Assembly (NCBI GenBank): GCA_029945495.1
Contig: JAQSCR010000584.1
Location: 1 to 8,441, forward strand
Length of the DNA: 8,441 bases
DNA from: Pseudolabrys sp.
Lineage (GTDB): Bacteria; Pseudomonadota; Alphaproteobacteria; Rhizobiales; Xanthobacteraceae
Direction of reading: 5' to 3'
Position numbers and translations under genes: made by a program. The notes beneath the pieces are model-generated. The model saw only the letters and a program-made list of their open reading frames with translations, was not told the DNA's origin and searched no databases. Shown in pieces: positions 5,270 through 8,441 of this stretch (positions are counted from its first letter, which is position 1; every line of letters starts with the position of its first letter).

Positions 5270-5285
5270 CTTTGCCCTTCCTCAA
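5258..5285 (-). promoter_or_regulatory. Sigma70-like promoter for the XRE regulator
   Basis: On the minus strand TTGAGG (5285-5280) is followed after 16 bases by TATGAT (5263-5258), matching the consensus at four and five of six positions. The -10 sits inside the right arm of the palindrome, which would allow autoregulation. Confidence 0.45.
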
Positions 5286-5329
5286 GAACGGTGCATCGAT
5301 CTTCGGTTTAATACCATTGGGAGGGTTCA

Positions 5330-5827
5330 ATGAACCTGCAATTCTCAACTATCCACTATCGCGCCATCCGAGACCGCATCCGAATTATCGAACCGGACAT
5401 CGACGAACAGACCCTCGCTGACACGGTGGAGGGGCTCACCGATCTCCACGAAATCGTCCAGGCGATAATCCGCTCGGCCCTCGCGGAGGAGTCCCTTGCT
5501 AAAGGGCTAAAATGCCGGATTTCCGAAATGCAGGATAGGCTCAATCGATTTGAGGATAGGGCCTCCAAACGCCGCCAGATCGCCAAGGACGTAATGGTCG
5601 ACCTCGGCCTTAAGAAGCTAACAGCACCGGATTTCACCGTCTCGCTGCGCCCGGGAACTCCATCCTTGTTGGTAATTGACGAGGATGCCGTCCCGAGGAC
5701 GTATTGGGAACCGGGAGAGCCGCGCCTGCGGCGCCAGAACCTGACGAAGGACCTCAAGGACGGCGAGGAAATAGCCGGTGCTACGTTATCGGAGCCTCAA
5801 CCCTTCCTCGTCGTGAGGACACGGTAA
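5330..5827 (+). CDS. Siphovirus Gp157-family protein (165 aa)
   Basis: Residues 1-50 are a helical start. About 50-90 form a charged coiled coil (R-I-S-E-M-Q-D-R-L-N-R-F-E-D-R-A-S-K-R-R-Q). The C-terminal part matches what I know of the Gp157 family: G-L-K-K-L-T-A-P-D-F-T-V-S-L-R (93-107), a V-P-x-x-Y-W-x-P motif (121-128), D-L-K-D-G-E-E-I-A-G-A-T-L (141-153) and the ending V-V-R-T-R. Gp157 proteins occur in siphophages, prophages and integrative elements next to annealing recombinases; their biochemical role is unclear. The start has a good GGGAGG ribosome site five to six bases upstream. The stop overlaps the ATG of the Rad52-like gene by one base (TAATG), so the two are co-translated. Expression is probably set by the adjacent XRE repressor. 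Confidence 0.8.
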   Translation: MNLQFSTIHYRAIRDRIRIIEPDIDEQTLADTVEGLTDLHEIVQAIIRSALAEESLAKGLKCRISEMQDRLNRFEDRASKRRQIAKDVMVDLGLKKLTAPDFTVSLRPGTPSLLVIDEDAVPRTYWEPGEPRLRRQNLTKDLKDGEEIAGATLSEPQPFLVVRTR

Positions 5828-6798
5828 TGGGCTTCTCGGCAAAGCAAGTATCTGCGCTCCAGCGCAAACCCGACGAGCGAATCGTCAAATTTCGCGAGGT
5901 CAACGGTCGAGAGCTGTCCTACATAGAGGGCTGGCACGCGATCTCCGAAGCCAATCGAATCTTTGGCTTTGATGCCTGGAACCGGGAGACGGCGGACACG
6001 AAATGCGTGCTCGCGAGGGAGAACCGCGGGGCATTTCATGCGGTCTATACGGCACGGGTCCGCATCACTGTTCAGGCTGACGGCTCAACCGTCATTCGGG
6101 AAGGTCACGGTACTGGCGAAGGCCGTGGATCGTCTCCCGGCGAAGTGCACGATCTGGCCCTCAAAGCGGCCGAGACCGATGCGACCAAACGCGCTCTGGC
6201 GACCTTCGGTCGGCCTTTCGGTTTGGCGCTTTACGGAAGTGGTAAAACGACAGCGGTCGCGAAAACTTCGTCACCCGGGGTGGCGCCGAACGGCCAAGCT
6301 TTAAACCACAGTCTGCCGCCAGACGACACGACACCTATTCCACGCCCGTCCCGCTACTACGGCCGCAGCCAGGACCTCGTAACCAAAGACACTGCGCCAT
6401 CGAGGCAACAACTCCAGGTCCGGCCGTCCGCCGCCAACTCCATCGCGCCCGCATCACCTGAGACGCAGCCGGCTAGGATCGACAAAAGCGTTCTTGCTAT
6501 TTCCGAACCAAAACGGCATCGCGACAAAATCCATCTGCGCTTCGTCGGCTCGCACCCCTGTCTAGTTTGCGGACGCCAGCCATCAGACGCCCACCATCTA
6601 CGATTCGCTCAACCGAGAGCCCTCGGTATGAAGGTCAGCGACGAATTCACCGTTCCGCTGTGTCGCGAGCACCACCGCCAACTTCATCATGCCGGCAACG
6701 AACAGGCCTGGTGGCATAATCAGAGCATCAAGCCGCTGCCGATCGCGCAGGATCTGTGGACGGAGACGATCATGAAGGCAGTGCCGGCGACTTCTTAG
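5827..6798 (+). CDS. Rad52-family annealing protein fused to an HNH-like domain (323 aa)
   Basis: The N-terminal domain (about 5-138) is Rad52/22-type: G-R-E-L-S-Y-I-E-G-W-H-A-I-S-E-A-N-R-I-F-G (27-47) and the signature A-L-K-A-A-E-T-D-A-T-K-R-A-L-A-T-F-G (111-128), then P-F-G-L-A-L-Y. Such proteins bind single-stranded DNA and anneal complementary strands. A low-complexity Pro/Ser/Thr linker (140-225) follows. The C-terminal domain (about 230-312) has C245-x2-C248, D254-A-H-H257 and L-C279-R-E-H-H283-x3-H-H288. This is a zinc-binding beta-beta-metal (HNH-like) fold close to what is called DUF968 in phage proteins. A protein that both anneals strands and cuts or binds DNA is inferred. It overlaps the Gp157 stop by one base. 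It may be a phage or integrative-element recombinase; no integrase is visible. Confidence 0.8.
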   Translation: MGFSAKQVSALQRKPDERIVKFREVNGRELSYIEGWHAISEANRIFGFDAWNRETADTKCVLARENRGAFHAVYTARVRITVQADGSTVIREGHGTGEGRGSSPGEVHDLALKAAETDATKRALATFGRPFGLALYGSGKTTAVAKTSSPGVAPNGQALNHSLPPDDTTPIPRPSRYYGRSQDLVTKDTAPSRQQLQVRPSAANSIAPASPETQPARIDKSVLAISEPKRHRDKIHLRFVGSHPCLVCGRQPSDAHHLRFAQPRALGMKVSDEFTVPLCREHHRQLHHAGNEQAWWHNQSIKPLPIAQDLWTETIMKAVPATS

Positions 6799-6866
6799 TT
6801 TGGTGACCGCAAAAAAGTCGGAACAATGATCCCAAGGTAACAGCCAGCTCGAGTATCGCGTGCAAC

Positions 6867-7463
6867 ATGACATCGCTTAAGCAGATCGAAGCTAACCGGC
6901 TCAACGCAATCAAAAGCACAGGACCTCGTACAGAAAGCGGAAAGCGTCGGTCGCGATCCAATGCTGTGCGGCACGGCTTGACCGCAGAAACCGTTATCGC
7001 CGCTTTTGAAAACGCCGCCGATTATGCATCGTTTGAATTGAGTATTGCATCGGACTATCGAGTTTCCACGATAACGGACGAAGTATTGGTATCGCGACTT
7101 GCATCGGTACTCTGGCGGTTACGCCGGTCAACTAGCATCGAAACCGGTATGTTCCAGCTCCAAGGCGAGCTGATGGGCAGCGGGAAGGGTGAAACCCCGC
7201 GACTCAAGCGCGCGCCGCGGCCTGAGTGGTATGACGAATTTGATGTCGGGGCGCCCAGCATTGACGGTTATTCGACGGCTTTTCGAGTGGGCGCCAGACC
7301 CTCACATGAAAATTCAGATAATGGAAAAGAGCTCGCGTGTTGCTTCCTGCGAATGAGCAGACTTCAGTTTGGGACGTTTGAGCTTCTGAACCGCTACGAA
7401 ACGGCACTTTGGAGGCAAGCGGCCCAGCTTGCGATCATACTTCAATCGAAAATGCGGTGTTGA
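6867..7463 (+). CDS. Hypothetical protein, N-A-x-x-S-T-G-P-R-T family (198 aa)
   Basis: The N-terminus reads I-E-A-N-R-L-N-A-I-K-S-T-G-P-R-T-E-S-G-K (7-26), then S-N-A-V-R-H-G-L-T (31-39). I recognise this signature from many uncharacterised bacterial proteins, often near mobile DNA, but I know no function. The basic start suggests nucleic-acid binding. A second block, L-A-S-V-L-W-R-L-R-R-S-T-S-I-E-T-G (78-94), is shared with the next gene. The C-terminal block is L-L-N-R-Y-E-T-A-L-W-R-Q (174-185). No membrane segment is seen. The ribosome site is weak. The TGA stop is followed in the same frame by 44 more sense codons, so the C-terminus may be shortened or extended by readthrough. GC is lower than in the flagellar region, consistent with acquired DNA. 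Confidence 0.7.
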   Translation: MTSLKQIEANRLNAIKSTGPRTESGKRRSRSNAVRHGLTAETVIAAFENAADYASFELSIASDYRVSTITDEVLVSRLASVLWRLRRSTSIETGMFQLQGELMGSGKGETPRLKRAPRPEWYDEFDVGAPSIDGYSTAFRVGARPSHENSDNGKELACCFLRMSRLQFGTFELLNRYETALWRQAAQLAIILQSKMRC

Positions 7464-7490
7464 AAGGAACGTTTTTCGTATGAAGGGAAA

Positions 7491-7598
7491 ATGGGTTCGT
7501 TTCGAAAATGGCTCTTTCCGGTCCCGAATCGCCCCCTCGATTTTGACTTGGTTGCGCTTCGACTTTACAATTTGCTTCGGCAGTCAACGATTCAATGA
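7491..7598 (+). CDS. Possible 35-residue protein coupled to the next gene
   Basis: An ATG at 7491 opens a 35-codon frame beginning MGSFRKWLFPVPNRPLDFD and ending L-L-R-Q-S-T-I-Q. GAAGG lies about four bases before the ATG. Its TGA overlaps the ATG of the 186-aa gene as ATGA, the usual sign of translational coupling, while that gene has no ribosome site of its own. The composition (W-L-F-P-V-P, then an aliphatic helix L-V-A-L-R-L-Y-N-L-L) looks protein-like rather than random. It is in the same frame as the 198-aa gene upstream, after that gene's TGA, so it could instead be the separated C-terminus of that protein. No family is recognised. Confidence 0.45.
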   Translation: MGSFRKWLFPVPNRPLDFDLVALRLYNLLRQSTIQ

Positions 7599-8155
7599 CC
7601 AAAAGAAGTGAGCGCGGTGTGGCAGGGAGATCCAAGTCTGATTCAAAGTCCCGTCCCAAGATGCCATCGGCGATACGGAACGGCGTCTATTCAATGATCG
7701 CCGTTTTGCCGGGCGAAGATCAGTCCGCGTATGATAAACTACACCGCGATCTTGTCGATGAGCTGAAACCAGCCGGCGCACTTGAGAAGGACCAAGTGGA
7801 GACGATAGCGCGCCTGACGTGGCGCAAAAGAAATTTTGCTACCCTGCATATCGCGATGCTTGCCAAGCGCCGCATGGCAGATGCAAGCCGACAGTATACA
7901 CAATCGTCTTTCGAGCTTGCTCTGCTAGACAGTCCTTTGATCCCCTTCGAAACAATCGCAGCCGCCCAAGAAGATGTGCGTAAGGAATTTGCGGGTATCT
8001 GCGATTTTGAAGCGGCTGGAGTTGAGGTAAGTCTTGAAACGCTGGCTCGCGACTTAGATCTTGCAGAACGTATTGACGGCTTAATTGATAAATGCATGAA
8101 GCGCTTGCTGTTCTTGCGAGGGCTAAAGTCGATGTCGTCTGTTGGACCAGAGTAG
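7595..8155 (+). CDS. Hypothetical protein, distant paralog of the 198-aa gene (186 aa)
   Basis: I do not recognise a named function. A basic Ser/Lys/Arg-rich start (1-22) is followed by S-A-I-R-N-G-V-Y-S (25-33) and V-L-P-G-E-D-Q-S-A-Y (37-46). Then comes the block Q-V-E-T-I-A-R-L-T-W-R-K-R-N (67-80), which aligns with the S-N-A-V-R-H-G-L and L-A-S-V-L-W-R-L-R-R blocks of the preceding gene at identical spacing (48 residues from the R of R-[HN]-G to the W). The rest is helical with a D-L-D-L-A-E-R-I-D-G-L-I-D-K-C-M-K-R-L-L-F (148-168) end. The start at 7595 is chosen from the ATGA overlap with the small ORF; an internal ATG at residue 23 is an alternative. Confidence 0.7.
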   Translation: MTKRSERGVAGRSKSDSKSRPKMPSAIRNGVYSMIAVLPGEDQSAYDKLHRDLVDELKPAGALEKDQVETIARLTWRKRNFATLHIAMLAKRRMADASRQYTQSSFELALLDSPLIPFETIAAAQEDVRKEFAGICDFEAAGVEVSLETLARDLDLAERIDGLIDKCMKRLLFLRGLKSMSSVGPE

Positions 8156-8177
8156 CCCACGTTGCGTTTTGTCCAAC
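8141..8177. repeat. Inverted repeat spanning the stop of the 186-aa gene
   Basis: GTTGGAC (8141-8147) and GTCCAAC (8171-8177) are perfect 7-bp inverted arms 23 bases apart, with the stop codon in the loop and TTTTG inside the right arm's flank. It could be a weak 3' hairpin or a binding site. There is no convincing terminator tract. Confidence 0.25.
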
Positions 8178-8203
8178 CGGCCGACGGAAAATGAACGTCG
8201 ACG

Positions 8204-8326
8204 ATGCCAGGCCGTAAACAAGCCGTGCCTTCACCGAAATTGGACAGAAAATCACGGGCGGGCGTGGCCGCTGGGCCGGATGTTGCCCGCCGAAGACAAT
8301 TTTTGAGGGAATGGATTTTGGAATAA
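8204..8326 (+). CDS. Possible 40-residue basic protein
   Basis: An ORF from ATG 8204 begins MPGRKQAVPSPKLDRKSRAG and ends A-R-R-R-Q-F-L-R-E-W-I-L-E before TAA. The stretch is strongly basic at the start and ends in an amphipathic helix-like segment. There is no clear ribosome site. A nine-codon frame (ATG 8191) overlaps its start and could couple to it. It lies 48 bases after the 186-aa gene on the same strand. Coding is plausible but not established. Confidence 0.3.
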   Translation: MPGRKQAVPSPKLDRKSRAGVAAGPDVARRRQFLREWILE

Positions 8327-8441
8327 CGCTTAAGTTGTTCATTTGGAAATTGGGAATTAATATTCCATTTTAAATCAATGGTCTAACTAGCACTACTTTG
8401 GCAGATTAGGTTCGCCGTGGTCGGCGAGGAGTTTCTTACAG
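8327..8441. other. AT-rich tail of the window, no gene seen
   Basis: After 8326 the sequence becomes AT-rich, including a short GGAAT/ATTCC inverted pair around 8350-8364. It ends in a small CGCCG-TGGT-CGGCG hairpin (about 8413-8426). I see no reading frame with a start and no tRNA or att-like sequence. It may be the upstream region of a gene beyond the window. Confidence 0.3.

Noticed and set aside
7429..7611. 60-codon plus-strand frame spanning the gap between the paralogs.
   Set aside because: It overlaps the better-supported 35-codon frame, begins inside the upstream gene, and lacks a ribosome site or coupling to the next gene.
4877..8441. Integrase, att direct repeats, tRNA target or CRISPR array that would define the island.
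   Set aside because: None was seen on reading both strands; the island's integration machinery, if any, must be outside the window.

Overview
The window looks like a chromosomal stretch of an alphaproteobacterium in the Bradyrhizobium/Nitrobacteraceae neighbourhood. The evidence is high GC, a Caulobacter-type flagellar cluster that includes the alphaproteobacteria-specific regulator FliX, a single-cysteine DksA, a BA14K-type remnant, and several hypothetical families that I associate with Rhizobiales. This taxonomic call rests on recognising protein families and was not checked by a search.

Left half (1-4440), core chromosome. The 5' end of a flagellin gene leaves the window on the minus strand. 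A 630-base non-coding stretch follows, holding a CtrA-like box, CTAACC repeats and hairpins, and then an unrecognised 108-residue protein on the plus strand. Facing it is the minus-strand operon flgI-flgJ-flgN-like (P-ring, rod-cap/rod-binding protein, export-chaperone-like protein), whose genes overlap by 1 and 4 bases. The divergent gene on the other side of flgI is fliX, preceded by a second CtrA-like box. dksA follows fliX and ends in a strong hairpin terminator that also closes the gene converging on it.

Junction (4440-4920). The 3' part of a BA14K-family gene is cut off after about 66 codons from its end. At position ~4640 it is joined, out of frame, to the first 79 codons of an IS3-family orfA. 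This marks an IS-mediated rearrangement between core chromosome and accessory DNA.

Right half (4920-8441), accessory island of prophage or integrative-element type. A small XRE-type repressor (minus) is divergent from a plus-strand pair: a Siphovirus Gp157-family protein and a Rad52-family annealing protein fused to a C-terminal HNH-like zinc/nuclease domain. The 100-base divergent region carries two back-to-back sigma70-like promoters overlapping a perfect 12+12 bp palindrome, the expected layout of a repressor-controlled switch. Downstream lie two uncharacterised proteins (198 and 186 aa) that appear to be distant paralogs of each other. Between them is a 35-codon ORF that overlaps the second gene by ATGA and lies in frame with the first after its TGA stop. 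A possible 40-codon ORF and AT-rich DNA close the window. No integrase, att site, tRNA, rRNA or CRISPR was found.

The most interesting parts are the operator-controlled Gp157/Rad52-HNH module, the paralog pair with its coupled micro-ORF, and the CtrA-like boxes upstream of fliX and flagellin.
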